From: Bacillus sp. JCM 19041
GTDB taxonomy: Bacteria; Bacillota; Bacilli; Bacillales; Bacillaceae_D
Direction of reading: 5' to 3'
Assembly (NCBI GenBank): GCA_001310375.1
Contig: BAXC01000018.1
Span: forward strand, 1 to 54,647
Length of the DNA: 54,647 bases
The notes beneath the pieces were generated by a model. The model worked only from the letters and a program-made list of their open reading frames with translations. It made no database searches and was not told the origin of the DNA. Shown piece after piece: positions 1-7,913 of this stretch. The position numbers and the translations under genes were made by a program. Each line of letters opens with the position of its first letter. Position 1 is the first letter of the stretch.

Positions 1-360
1 AATCAATGTTTCTTGCGTACGTGTGACGGATCGAGCCGAAGCTGTAAGGTTTTAAAGCGGCCTCCCCCCATAAATGAGGAGGAAGGACAAGATGCCTATG
101 CATCACTTAATGTCAAGTGGCGATAATTCTATCTCCGAACGGTGAAAAAATTCCCAGAGAACCCTGGATTGAACAGTTTTAGTCAGTCAATTTGAGCCAT
201 ACAACCAGTAATTCTCGACGCGTTGTCACCTTGGTTTCGACCTTGTACAAGCTGAGTTATACGAAAAGTCTAAGAAAAAATTAACAAGACTACTACGTAA
301 AAGGATTTCATTTACAATTCTTGATGGTCCCCTTGCTACACTCTGGTGTATTATACTTTA
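1..360. other. Left-edge region with no recognisable gene
   Basis: No open frame with a ribosome binding site and no RNA family was recognised here. The sequence is less AT-rich than the island to its right and may be the remnant of something cut by the window edge. Around 340-360 there are TTGCTA- and TATACT-like hexamers ahead of the small gene at 388, but their spacing is not a clean promoter. Confidence 0.3.
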
Positions 361-387
361 TTAATTATGTATAAGGAGGTGTGTTAA

Positions 388-561
388 TTGATATCTAAAG
401 CAAAGTTGTATCTTTACTTAGGAATATTAGTATTGCTAATTTCAATATTAATATCACTAATGTTTGATATGATAATTATATTTATATCTGTAATCCCAGC
501 ATATAGTTTATTATTTTTCTATGCTCATAAAGAAAAAGTGAATAATCAAAGAAATGGATAA
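388..561 (+). CDS. Small two-span membrane protein, unknown function
   Basis: A 57-residue reading frame starting at TTG 388, placed by a strong AGGAGG 8 bases upstream. It shows a short basic N-terminus (ISKAKLYLY), two hydrophobic segments (about residues 8-25 and 28-45) and a charged tail (HKEKVNNQRNG). I do not recognise a family. It lies upstream of the RiPP cluster, and small two-helix membrane proteins are common immunity factors for bacteriocins, but that role is only a guess from position. The coding call rests on the ribosome binding site and the membrane pattern. Confidence 0.5.
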   Translation: MISKAKLYLYLGILVLLISILISLMFDMIIIFISVIPAYSLLFFYAHKEKVNNQRNG

Positions 562-1112
562 ATAAAAAGCAGCAGCTAAAAATATCACATCTTTCATCCT
601 GAATAAAAGAATGGAATCTTCTCTCACTAAACTGCTTACGGATAAGTTAATTTAAGCAGGTATTTCGATAACTTCTTTTTTTAATGGAAATTTTAAAAAT
701 ATTTATAGAGAATGGGGTTTATCTGGACTTTTCCGTCTTTCTATAAGATTCTATAAGTACTTTTAAACTTGAAAACAAACACATTACACTGCTCTATATG
801 ACTTCTACCAAGTTTATTCTAAATAGACCCCTTCTCCTAGGGAATTCTGTACTATCACATTTTAAATATAGTTGATGAATCGCAAATTAGATAATTCGTC
901 ACGTGCAAGTAGAAAGAGAAATTATAATTTCTCTTTCTATTCATACTTATTAAGACAGTTAAAATTAATGATCATCGCGTTTTATTAAGTGATTCTTAGC
1001 GGCTTCTCCAAGTATTAATCTTGCTCAGTCATTGCCACTATACACAATGAGCCGCACAAAGTTTCTAAATCATTATTAATAATTGCGGGAGTACTAAATA
1101 TAAGATTCGCAA
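562..1112. other. AT-rich intergenic region
   Basis: No gene seen. The only clear structure is the perfect palindrome at 910-939, listed separately. The stretch separates the small membrane-protein gene from the 3-prime end of the ABC transporter operon on the other strand. Confidence 0.4.
910..939. repeat. Perfect 30-bp palindrome
   Basis: The two 15-base arms are exact reverse complements (outer part TAGAAAGAGAAAT), so either strand can form a long hairpin. No U-tract follows, so it is not a canonical terminator. It may be a transcript-end stabiliser or a protein-binding site. Confidence 0.6.
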
Positions 1113-1113
1113 A

Positions 1114-1157
1114 AACGATCTTTTCCTGATTGTAAATCGGGAAAAGACCGTTTTTTA
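1114..1157. terminator. Bidirectional terminator after the ABC permease gene
   Basis: Arms 1114-1130 and 1136-1152 pair over 17 positions (two G-U) around a 5-base loop. T runs flank both sides: T6 on the plus strand at 1151-1156, and A5 at 1111-1115 which reads as T on the minus strand. It lies about 30 bp beyond the minus-strand permease stop. Confidence 0.8.
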
Positions 1158-1184
1158 CTTCATGATTTTTTGGTGAGTTAATTT

Positions 1185-1934
1185 TCACATCCATTTGAAG
1201 GTTTTTTTTGCAAATATATAAAATACTATGGTGAAAGCAGAAATTGCTATTATGCTAAGAAAAATAGGTACGTCTGGGTCTATGTCAAACATTGTAGATC
1301 TCATTAAATCACCCAAATAAGTGAATGGTATAAACATAGAGATGCTATCAATAATATTACTATCATATATTGATAGAGGCATTAAAACACCACTTAACAT
1401 TAGTAATGGTGCTGATAACCCACCTAGCAATGCTCCAGCTACTTCCGGTGAGTTTAATAGTGAACCGAAGATAAAACCTAGAGTTAATATCATTAGTAAC
1501 CCCAAGAGTGAGATTCCGAAAATAGGAATGATTGATGAAAATTTAATTATATTGAGAAATAAACCCATTATTAAAAATAACAAAACTTGTAACGATCCAA
1601 TGATAAAGCGGACAAATATTTGAGAAATTATAAATGATGATTTTGTTAATGGCGTCACTTGTAAAAGTTTTAAAGTACCTGTTTTTCTCATTTCTATTAA
1701 AGGTGTAGAAGTTCCAATTAAACCACTTGAGAAAAGTGAAAAAATTAATATTCCAGGAAACATATATTCAAACAAAGAGAGCTGTTCATTTTGTGTTGGG
1801 GTAAGGTGTTCAATTACTGCAAACATAATTACAAATAGTAAAGGGAAAATAAGTATCAGAAATAGATTTTTCGGATCTCGTAAAAGTTCCCGTAGGCTTG
1901 TTTTAGTTAGTTCTTTCAGTATAAGTCTACTCAT
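1185..1934 (-). CDS. ABC-2 type permease of the peptide exporter
   Basis: 249 residues with the usual ABC-2 layout: a cytoplasmic N-terminus (ELLRDPKNLFLI, typical of drug and peptide export permeases) and about six hydrophobic helices (about 24-44, 57-75, 105-130, 137-160, 170-190, 225-245). It should form the membrane channel with the ATPase encoded just upstream, whose stop is 3 bases before this start, with an AGGAGGGG ribosome binding site inside that gene. Placement in an AT-rich island divergent from RiPP-modifying enzymes suggests export of, or immunity to, the peptide. The frame is intact. Confidence 0.85.
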   Translation of the reverse strand: MSRLILKELTKTSLRELLRDPKNLFLILIFPLLFVIMFAVIEHLTPTQNEQLSLFEYMFPGILIFSLFSSGLIGTSTPLIEMRKTGTLKLLQVTPLTKSSFIISQIFVRFIIGSLQVLLFLIMGLFLNIIKFSSIIPIFGISLLGLLMILTLGFIFGSLLNSPEVAGALLGGLSAPLLMLSGVLMPLSIYDSNIIDSISMFIPFTYLGDLMRSTMFDIDPDVPIFLSIIAISAFTIVFYIFAKKTFKWM

Positions 1935-1937
1935 GAT

Positions 1938-2678
1938 TTAATCGATGCCCCTCCTTAATTCTTTTCCAGTTAGATTCATAAAAGCACTTCCCAAGGTTTT
2001 TTTATCATCTGTAGCATGTGCAGTAATTAATGCGTTTGGTGAACCAATGTATTTTATTTGCGATTGATTCAATATAGCTACCTGATCGCATAATTCTTCT
2101 GCTTCTTCCATGTAGTGCGTTGTAAAGATAATAGTCTTACCTTTTTTTTGAAGATTTTTTATTATGTCCCATATTAATTCTCTTACTTGAATGTCGATTC
2201 CTGTGGTAGGCTCGTCTAAAATCACGATATCTGGATTTCCGACTAAAGCTATCGCAATAACGACTCGTTGTTTTTGGCCAGCTGAAAGTGATTTGATCTG
2301 TTTCCCTTTTATCTCATCAAGTTCAAGCATAACAATTAAATCACTGATATTAGCAGGGGTAGAATAAAAGCTAGAGAAAAGTGTCAAAGTCTCTAAAACA
2401 GACTGCCTGTTGAATAGAGCATAATTTTGAGGTTGAACACCAATCTTTTGTTTCATTTCGTTAAGCTCGTAAGATTTCCCTTTATTTTCAAAATTGATGG
2501 ATCCTTCTTGGAAATCTCTTAAACCTACTAAGCACTCTAAAAGTGTAGTTTTTCCAGCGCCATTTCTCCCTAGTATTCCATAAACACAATTTTGGGGTAT
2601 AGATAAATTAATATTTTCAAGAGCTATTTGATCTTCGTATTTTTTGCTTAATTTCCTAATAACAATACCGTTTTCCAA
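1938..2678 (-). CDS. ABC transporter ATP-binding protein of the peptide exporter
   Basis: 246 residues. Walker A GRNGAGKTT near residue 38, Q-loop region GVQPQNYALF, signature LSAGQKQR near 130, Walker B IVILDEPTTG and the switch histidine in TTHYMEEAEELCDQV are all present, so this is a complete drug/peptide-type ABC ATPase. The start is a TTG with AAGGGG 9 bases upstream. It energises the downstream permease. The pair is divergent from the YcaO operon, so expression may be driven from the shared 2679-2940 gap. Substrate (mature peptide) is inferred from context. Confidence 0.87.
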   Translation of the reverse strand: MENGIVIRKLSKKYEDQIALENINLSIPQNCVYGILGRNGAGKTTLLECLVGLRDFQEGSINFENKGKSYELNEMKQKIGVQPQNYALFNRQSVLETLTLFSSFYSTPANISDLIVMLELDEIKGKQIKSLSAGQKQRVVIAIALVGNPDIVILDEPTTGIDIQVRELIWDIIKNLQKKGKTIIFTTHYMEEAEELCDQVAILNQSQIKYIGSPNALITAHATDDKKTLGSAFMNLTGKELRRGID

Positions 2679-2848
2679 AAATATACACCCCTTATAATTA
2701 GTAAGTAATCGATAAATACCAATTTAAATGAATTTTCTTAACAAGTAAAGGTGAATAGAGAATAATCTTTATAATTAAATTATATGACGGTAGAGTACGA
2801 GAGCGTAAAATATCTAGTGTAAATAAATCATGGCATAAAAGAGAAAGC

Positions 2849-2893
2849 CTTTTCTAGTAGAGTGAAGTCATCACAACTCTACTCATAGAAAAG
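2849..2893 (+). other. Long hairpin in front of the YcaO gene
   Basis: CTTTTCTA (2849-2856) pairs with TAGAAAAG (2886-2893), and TAGAGT (2858-2863) with ACTCTA (2876-2881), giving an interrupted 14-pair stem with a 12-base loop. No T run follows, so it looks more like an RNA leader structure or a regulator site than a terminator. If the YcaO frame really begins further upstream, the hairpin would be within coding sequence. Confidence 0.45.
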
Positions 2894-2938
2894 AGACTTC
2901 CCTATCACTGATTTTACTACAGTTTGCCCAAGATCTAG

Positions 2939-4114
2939 TTAAAAAATAGGATTGTATTTGATAATATTTATGCTTCATCAATAGGGGGAGCGGGAGGAGA
3001 TATCTACCCGGAGTATGCACAAATAAAAGCAGGGCTGAGTCAATTGAGAGGTATTCTTCATGTGTTTTTAATGAAGATGAACAATTTATATGGCCACTGC
3101 ACATGAATTAGGTGATAGTGCGATAGATTTAGATACAATTCCTAGAGTATCAAAAAATGAATTAGAACATCCTAATTGTATTGCAAGATTGCCAGATAAG
3201 AGTAAACCCATAAGATGGGTAATGGGTGTTTGTTTAACAACTAATAAAAAAGTTTGGATTCCAGCAGTAATGTGTTATCTATATATTCCATATAAAACAC
3301 AAGCAGAACAATTTTGGGCGGCTATATCAACAGGCTGTGCTACACATAGCTCATATGAACAGGCAATTATTAATGGAGCATGTGAGGTCCTAGAAAGAGA
3401 CGCAATTGCACTTACTTGGCTGCAAAAGTTAGAGTTACCAAAGATTAATTTAGATTCTGAAGAAAATGAATTAAATAAATATACTGATAGGCAAAATCAA
3501 TATATTAAGAATTACTTTTTTGACGCAACCAATGAAATTGGAATACCGACTATATATAGCGTCCAAAAATCTATTCATAATAAAGATTTTTCAAACCTAG
3601 TGATGTGTTCTACAGAACTCAATCCATTGACTGCATGTAAAAAATTATTTAGAGAATCTGCATCTTCGCGAATACCAATACAGCACAAATTAGAAAATGA
3701 AGCAGTATCAATTAATCTAGATAGTTTTCATACTGTATTTGATGGTGCTCTCTACATGGCTAGCAATAAAAGAGATTCGGCTTATGATTTTCTGTTAAAT
3801 TCAAAAAACAAGAAAAACTTATCTGACATTAATAATATTGAAAATGATTCTGATGCTTCGGAGAATCTTAAACTAATTATAAACAAATTAAAAGAAAAAG
3901 GACACGATTTGTTTGTAGTAGACTTAACTACAGATGAGGCTAAAAGGTATGGACTAAAAGTGGTTAAAGTTATTATTCCAACTATGATGCCACTCTCTTT
4001 TCATTACAGAACGCAATTCTTAGGAACACCTAGACTATATGATTATCCAAAGTTAATAGGCAAAAAGCCAAGAATGAACATGAATTAAATAAATGGCCAC
4101 AGCCATTTGCTTAA
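2939..4114 (+). CDS. YcaO-type azoline cyclodehydratase (D protein), frameshifted
   Basis: Uses ATP to turn Cys/Ser/Thr of a precursor peptide into azolines. The main open frame (3090-4088) carries the YcaO ATP-site block STGCATHSSYEQA...CEVLERDAIALTW. Before it, two other frames continue the family pattern: SSIGGAGGD...AQIKAGLSQL (about 2970-3045), then ERYSSCVFNEDEQF (about 3045-3085). At the 3-prime end, a base change in the A-run near 4063 restores the tail NEHELNKWPQPFA, ending at 4114. That proline-containing tail fits the C-terminal Pro-rich motif of azoline-forming YcaO proteins. At least three indels are therefore needed. The true N-terminus is not resolved: about 40-60 residues expected before 2970 are not readable in one frame. 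Confidence 0.8.
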
Positions 4115-4133
4115 CAAAAAGGAGCATTAAATA

Positions 4134-4751
4134 ATGGAAATTTTAGTAATAAAAAATGGAGAGTTTGGGAATTTTGTAACTAACCTATTAGTAGAAAAAA
4201 AAATAGCAAGTGATATGAATTTCTATGTAGAGAATTACGAGAATTTAGCACAGCGTTCAAGCATAGAGGGCTTTCATTATGCCATATTACTGACTGAAAG
4301 TGAAAATTACGTACAGGGTCAAAAACTTAATGAACTCAGCTACGAAAGTAACGTACCTTGGCTCCAAGTAACATTGGACTTAGCAACTTTACTAATTGGA
4401 CCTATTTTAAAGGCCGAGAAGGATGGTTGCTATAGTTGTTATATTTCTAGAAAAAGACAGAGTTCACAAATCAGCAATTATATTAAGGGAGTTCAAGATC
4501 ATCTTGCAAAAATTGAACCTAGTTCAAAGGGTTATCTAAATGAAATTGGAGTAATAGCTGAACAGTTTATTTATTCCATATTAAATAATTTTGAGGCGTA
4601 TGAAAATGGATTAATATTAGAATATGATTTTTTATATGGTCAAATCATGAGGTATGAAGTTCAAGGAGTGCATGCTTGTCGTTACTGTGGAGCAATTAAT
4701 AATGAAAACACTAGAAGTTACGAAAATATATTATATCTTATTAATAAGTGA
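4134..4751 (+). CDS. E1-like cyclodehydratase partner (TOMM C-type protein)
   Basis: 205 residues, intact. Two CxxC pairs (Cys99/Cys102 in GCYSCYISRKR and Cys182/Cys185 in HACRYCG) are the structural zinc tetrathiolate expected of E1/ThiF-like cyclodehydratase partners. It corresponds to the C-terminal part of that fold and has no ATP site. Such proteins bind the leader peptide and deliver it to YcaO. The start ATG follows AAAGGAG, and the stop overlaps the region of the next start, implying translational coupling. A stand-alone half-length E1 protein beside a second E1-like protein (next gene) suggests division of labour between scaffold and recognition. Exact subfamily assignment is by pattern only. 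Confidence 0.72.
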   Translation: MEILVIKNGEFGNFVTNLLVEKKIASDMNFYVENYENLAQRSSIEGFHYAILLTESENYVQGQKLNELSYESNVPWLQVTLDLATLLIGPILKAEKDGCYSCYISRKRQSSQISNYIKGVQDHLAKIEPSSKGYLNEIGVIAEQFIYSILNNFEAYENGLILEYDFLYGQIMRYEVQGVHACRYCGAINNENTRSYENILYLINK

Positions 4752-4762
4752 GGCGAGTTTCT

Positions 4763-6489
4763 TTGAATAAAATGGATGCAGCATTTATGACTGGAGTAGT
4801 TTTTGGAGATCAACAATTCTCATTGCCGGAATTTCCGAAATTAATTGAAGAAATCGATATAATAACTTTAAATGACTTACAACGTATAATTTTTTACGGG
4901 AACGAATCACCACAAATATTAGGTGGTAATGCAATAAATTCTCTTTTACCCAGGGTAATTTCAGAATTAGATGGAAAAAAAAGCTTATCAGAAATATGTA
5001 GTAAATTATCCGAGTACTCCTCTAATCATATAATACAAGCTATTAATATGCTCTATATTAGGGGAATTATTGAGGAAGGAAGAGGCGTCTTAGATAAAGA
5101 TGTTGAAAAGATTCAATTAACAGTAGAAGGAAGAAACTCATTATCTTTTTTTAGTCGTTTCGTAGATACTACAAGAGTAAATAAATCAGGTTATGAATCT
5201 TTTATGAGAATGAATGATAAAGATATTACTATTATCACAAATGATGTTATAGATGATTACTTACATAGTCAATTTTATATAGGTAAAAACATACTAGATT
5301 TAGCAGACTGGAAACGATTTAGTGAAGATATATGTGACAATGATTTAATTATTTATGTTGGTAGTTATGATAATCATGTTCATCATAGTCTATTAGAATT
5401 AAATGAATTTTGTTTTAGAAATGACACTCCTTTACTGATAAGTATTTATGATAGTCAGGTTGGATATTTAGCTTATATAGAAAAAAATGAAACACCCTGT
5501 TACAAATGTTTATCGAAGAACTATTTTTATCGCTTAAGCAGTAACAAGAAAATTAATGAATACCACAAAAAAATGTGGATAAATATGATTTCCCTAGAGA
5601 TTAAATACCGTTTAAGTCGAATATCTGTTGGACTAACTGCAGACTATAGATATAGTTTTAAATTCTCTGATTTTACTAGTGAGAGAGAAAAGACTGTTTT
5701 TGAAGTGGATTGTAGCTGTAAATACAATTCTCAATTAAAAAACGCTGAATTTTCTCTTACCGCTGTAGAGTATGACCACTCTGTAACTTTTCCTTCACAA
5801 CATTTAAATGGGCCGAAGGGGCATCAAGTTCATTACTCAGGAAAGAACATGCAGATGTCAAGAGAATTCAAAAAATATAATAACTCCCTTCTTATAAACT
5901 GCCTATCGAGATTGATTATTCAACGGGGAAAGAGTATAGCTCTTGCTTTGTTAAGGTTGATAAACCGCGTGTAGTAGACCTGAAATCCCTGGCTGAAATA
6001 CTTAGGATAGGGGCAGGCTTAAAGGAGTATAATTTTAATACTAATGAGAAGCTTTTACGATTTAATCCAACTGGAGGTAACCTGGGGTCAGTTGATATAT
6101 ATGTTCTAAATAGGAGAATAAGTGAAATTCCAAAAGGTATTTTTCATTATGCAGCTAAAACGCATACTTTAGATGAAGTTATCCATTTAACAAACACAGA
6201 AATGAATGAGTTGTTAAAAAAGTTAGGAGAGCCAAAGCAAGAGATCGATGTTGCTCTTATTCTTACCTCTTCAGTCGGAAAAGTTTTTAGAAAATATAGT
6301 GATTTCGCATACAAGGTTAGTTGTTTAGATGCTGGACATGCTATTTCTCAGTTAGAATTAACAGCCAATAAAAATAATTTAGAGTTAGTGCGTATTAATA
6401 ACTGGAATAATGGATATTTAGAGAATAAATTGGGTCTCCAATCAGTGAAATACGAAATAATAAGTAGTGTTATGGCACTAAAATCTTAA
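4763..6489 (+). CDS. E1/RRE-like protein fused to SagB-type azoline dehydrogenase, frameshifted
   Basis: The N-terminal part has a winged-helix leader-binding domain (RRE-like, LLPRVISELDGKKSLSEI, about residues 60-110) and an E1-like region with CYKC and CSC zinc ligands. The frame breaks near 5890. Restoring one T in TTCTTATAAAC gives KLPIEIDYSTGKEYSSC and continues into a nitroreductase-fold dehydrogenase: FNPTGGNLGSVDIYVLN, then GIFHYAAKTHTLDEV, ending at 6489. So this is one protein of about 575 residues. SagB-type enzymes use FMN to oxidise azolines to azoles. Start options are GTG 4748, TTG 4763 or ATG 4772; TTG fits the AGTGAGGCGAG site best. A true fusion is likely because the motifs keep the order and spacing of one SagB-family chain. 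Confidence 0.75.
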
Positions 6490-6504
6490 AAAAGGAGTAA
6501 TGTA

Positions 6505-7141
6505 ATGAGTCAAATTATTGAAAAATTATTGAAAGAAATTGATGAAGAAACTTATGAGACAAACATTACGAATCCTAAAGAGAATAAAATTTCAACATAT
6601 AGAAGAGTTAAATACGAAAGAAAATCATATCCTTTGATGGAAAATATATTAAAAAGAAGAGCTGTAAGTAGGTGGGGAAATAGTACAGTAAGTAAAGATG
6701 ATTTAGAATTAATTTTAGAGACCGGATACACTTCTCACCAGTTTGATGAGGTACCTATTGATTATCTTGTTATTGTAAAAAACGTAGATGGATTGAGCCA
6801 AGGTTTCTATAAATATCAAGAAGGCAAGCTTTCGGCATATAAAGATACTAATGTAGATGAACTAAGATCTATGTTTCTCCAACTTGAGTTTGCGGATGCA
6901 CCTGTTACTATTTTGATTTATGGTCATCTAGAACATGAATTAGTTCAAAAAGGTACCAAAGGATATAGAGACTTATTAATCAAGGCTGGAATTGTATCTA
7001 ATAGACTATGGTTGAGTACTGTCGATTTAGGTATGTAGGTCAGTATTTGCGGGAGTCTATAGTGCTAAATTGAGTAAAATAACTAATATTGATGGATTAT
7101 CTAATACACAGTTAATTGCTTTTTCTTTTGGAAAGTGCTAG
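6505..7141 (+). CDS. Second SagB-type nitroreductase-family dehydrogenase, frameshifted
   Basis: The frame from 6505 carries the nitroreductase signatures: RRAVSRWGNSTVSKDDLELIL, then VDGLSQGFYKYQEG, GTKGYRDLLIKAGIVSNRLWL and STVDLG. It stops early at 7038, but the next frame supplies the expected C-terminus SVFAGVYSAKLSKI...QLIAFSFGKC, ending at 7141; one indel near 7032 explains this. It is an FMN-dependent oxidoreductase and, with the preceding fusion, gives the cluster two SagB-like domains. One may oxidise azolines, and the other may be a partner subunit or act on another precursor. The first precursor gene begins only 30 bases later. Confidence 0.75.
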
Positions 7142-7171
7142 TTAAATTTAATATTGAAAGGAGGTGAAGTC

Positions 7172-7336
7172 ATGAGCGAGGCTATGGAGGAGGGGCTGGA
7201 TCTATTTGCTGAAGAGTATGAGGGTCATATTCAAACTGGTTATGCAACATTCAGTTCTGTAGGGACATTTGGATGTGCAGGAACAAGCACAGCTGGTACA
7301 CTAGCAAGTGGTGCGTCTCAGAGTTCAGCAGGATAA
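7172..7336 (+). CDS. RiPP precursor peptide 1 (Ser/Thr-rich, one Cys)
   Basis: 54 residues from ATG 7172, behind a very strong AAAGGAGGTGA. The acidic leader contains GLDLFAEEYEG, and the C-terminal half is almost only Gly, Ala, Ser and Thr with a single Cys (TFSSVGTFGCAGTSTAG). Its residues are ideal substrates for Ser/Thr dehydration (LanB pair) and azoline formation (YcaO). The LDLFAEE block recurs in the next two peptides, and the core GT-x-GC motif recurs in precursor 3. Position directly after the modification enzymes supports the call. The leader cleavage site cannot be read from sequence. Confidence 0.88.
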   Translation: MSEAMEEGLDLFAEEYEGHIQTGYATFSSVGTFGCAGTSTAGTLASGASQSSAG

Positions 7337-7371
7337 AGTTATTATAATTATGAAGCTAGAGGTGAATTTTG

Positions 7372-7563
7372 ATGGAAAAAGAGCAAAAGAAATTGGATTT
7401 ATTCACAGAGGATTTAGATTTATATTCAGAAGAATTAGGTGATGTTGTGTCGGCAGGTTCTAGCACTGCTAGTTCCCATGCTACACTAACAACTGCGGGC
7501 TGTTCAACAGCAGCTTCTACGTTTGGAACAGCATCTACACTTAGTTCAATAAGTCCTAGGTAG
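7372..7563 (+). CDS. RiPP precursor peptide 2 (Ser/Thr-rich, one Cys)
   Basis: 63 residues from ATG 7372, with AGAGGTGA in front. The leader is KLDLFTEDLDLYSEELGDV, and the core is rich in Ser, Thr and Ala with one Cys in TTAGCSTAAS and a C-terminal SPR. It shares the LDLF-x-E-acid leader motif with its two neighbours but has a longer acidic leader, in which LDL/YSEEL partly repeats the motif. Likely made by duplication and divergence from the same ancestor. It should be dehydrated at many Ser/Thr; the single Cys is the best azole candidate. Confidence 0.87.
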   Translation: MEKEQKKLDLFTEDLDLYSEELGDVVSAGSSTASSHATLTTAGCSTAASTFGTASTLSSISPR

Positions 7564-7606
7564 CACACAATTGAGTTTAATATTTATATAGGAAGAAGGT
7601 GAAGTA

Positions 7607-7756
7607 ATGATCGAAAAGAAAGATAACTTAGATTTATTTGCGGAAGAAGTTGAAGAACAGATCTCTACTGCTTTTTGCAGTGCAGCTTGTTTGGGCACTG
7701 TAGGTTGTTGGGGAGGCTGTGCAGGGACTGGTGCAAGTTGGGGGTGTGCGTGTTAA
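7607..7756 (+). CDS. RiPP precursor peptide 3 (Cys/Gly-rich)
   Basis: 49 residues from ATG 7607, preceded by GAAGGTGA. The leader NLDLFAEEVEEQI matches precursors 1 and 2. The core is different: six Cys (24, 28, 34, 38, 47, 49), two Trp, many Gly and Ala, with the pieces AFCSAACLGTVGCW and SWGCAC. Six Cys in a 30-residue core fit azole formation by the YcaO/SagB set, or lanthionine-type crosslinks if dehydrated residues are attacked, though no LanC-like cyclase is visible. The product ends in Cys. It is easily overlooked because of its length, but leader, ribosome binding site and context make it secure. Confidence 0.86.
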   Translation: MIEKKDNLDLFAEEVEEQISTAFCSAACLGTVGCWGGCAGTGASWGCAC

Positions 7757-7856
7757 ATTAGGTATTATAAATTAGTCAAACACCAAAGACAAATTATTAC
7801 AACAAGATACGCTAGTTTAATAAGTCTTAATTTTTCGTTTCTTAAATTATACTATT

Positions 7857-7889
7857 GAACCTTAGCTTAAGTAAACTGGGCTAAGGTTC
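7857..7889 (+). promoter_or_regulatory. Hairpin between precursor and enzyme genes
   Basis: A perfect 10-bp stem (GAACCTTAGC with GCTAAGGTTC) around a 13-base loop, in the 157-base gap after precursor 3. The following bases (TGTATTATAG) are not a strong U tract. This suggests partial termination or 3-prime-end protection, giving more precursor than enzyme transcript, a common RiPP operon layout. Confidence 0.65.
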
Positions 7890-7913
7890 TGTATTATAGG
7901 AGGTGTATCAAAT

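Noticed and set aside
1..360. Possible group II intron or transposon end at the left edge
   Set aside because: No domain V-like hairpin, reverse transcriptase or transposase sequence, or terminal repeat could be identified.
1321..1623. 100-aa plus-strand open frame
   Set aside because: Antisense to the ABC permease, no ribosome binding site, composition reflects the reverse of a membrane protein gene.
7356..7568. 70-aa minus-strand frame over precursor 2
   Set aside because: A shadow of the Ser/Ala/Thr-rich precursor; no ribosome binding site and no family.
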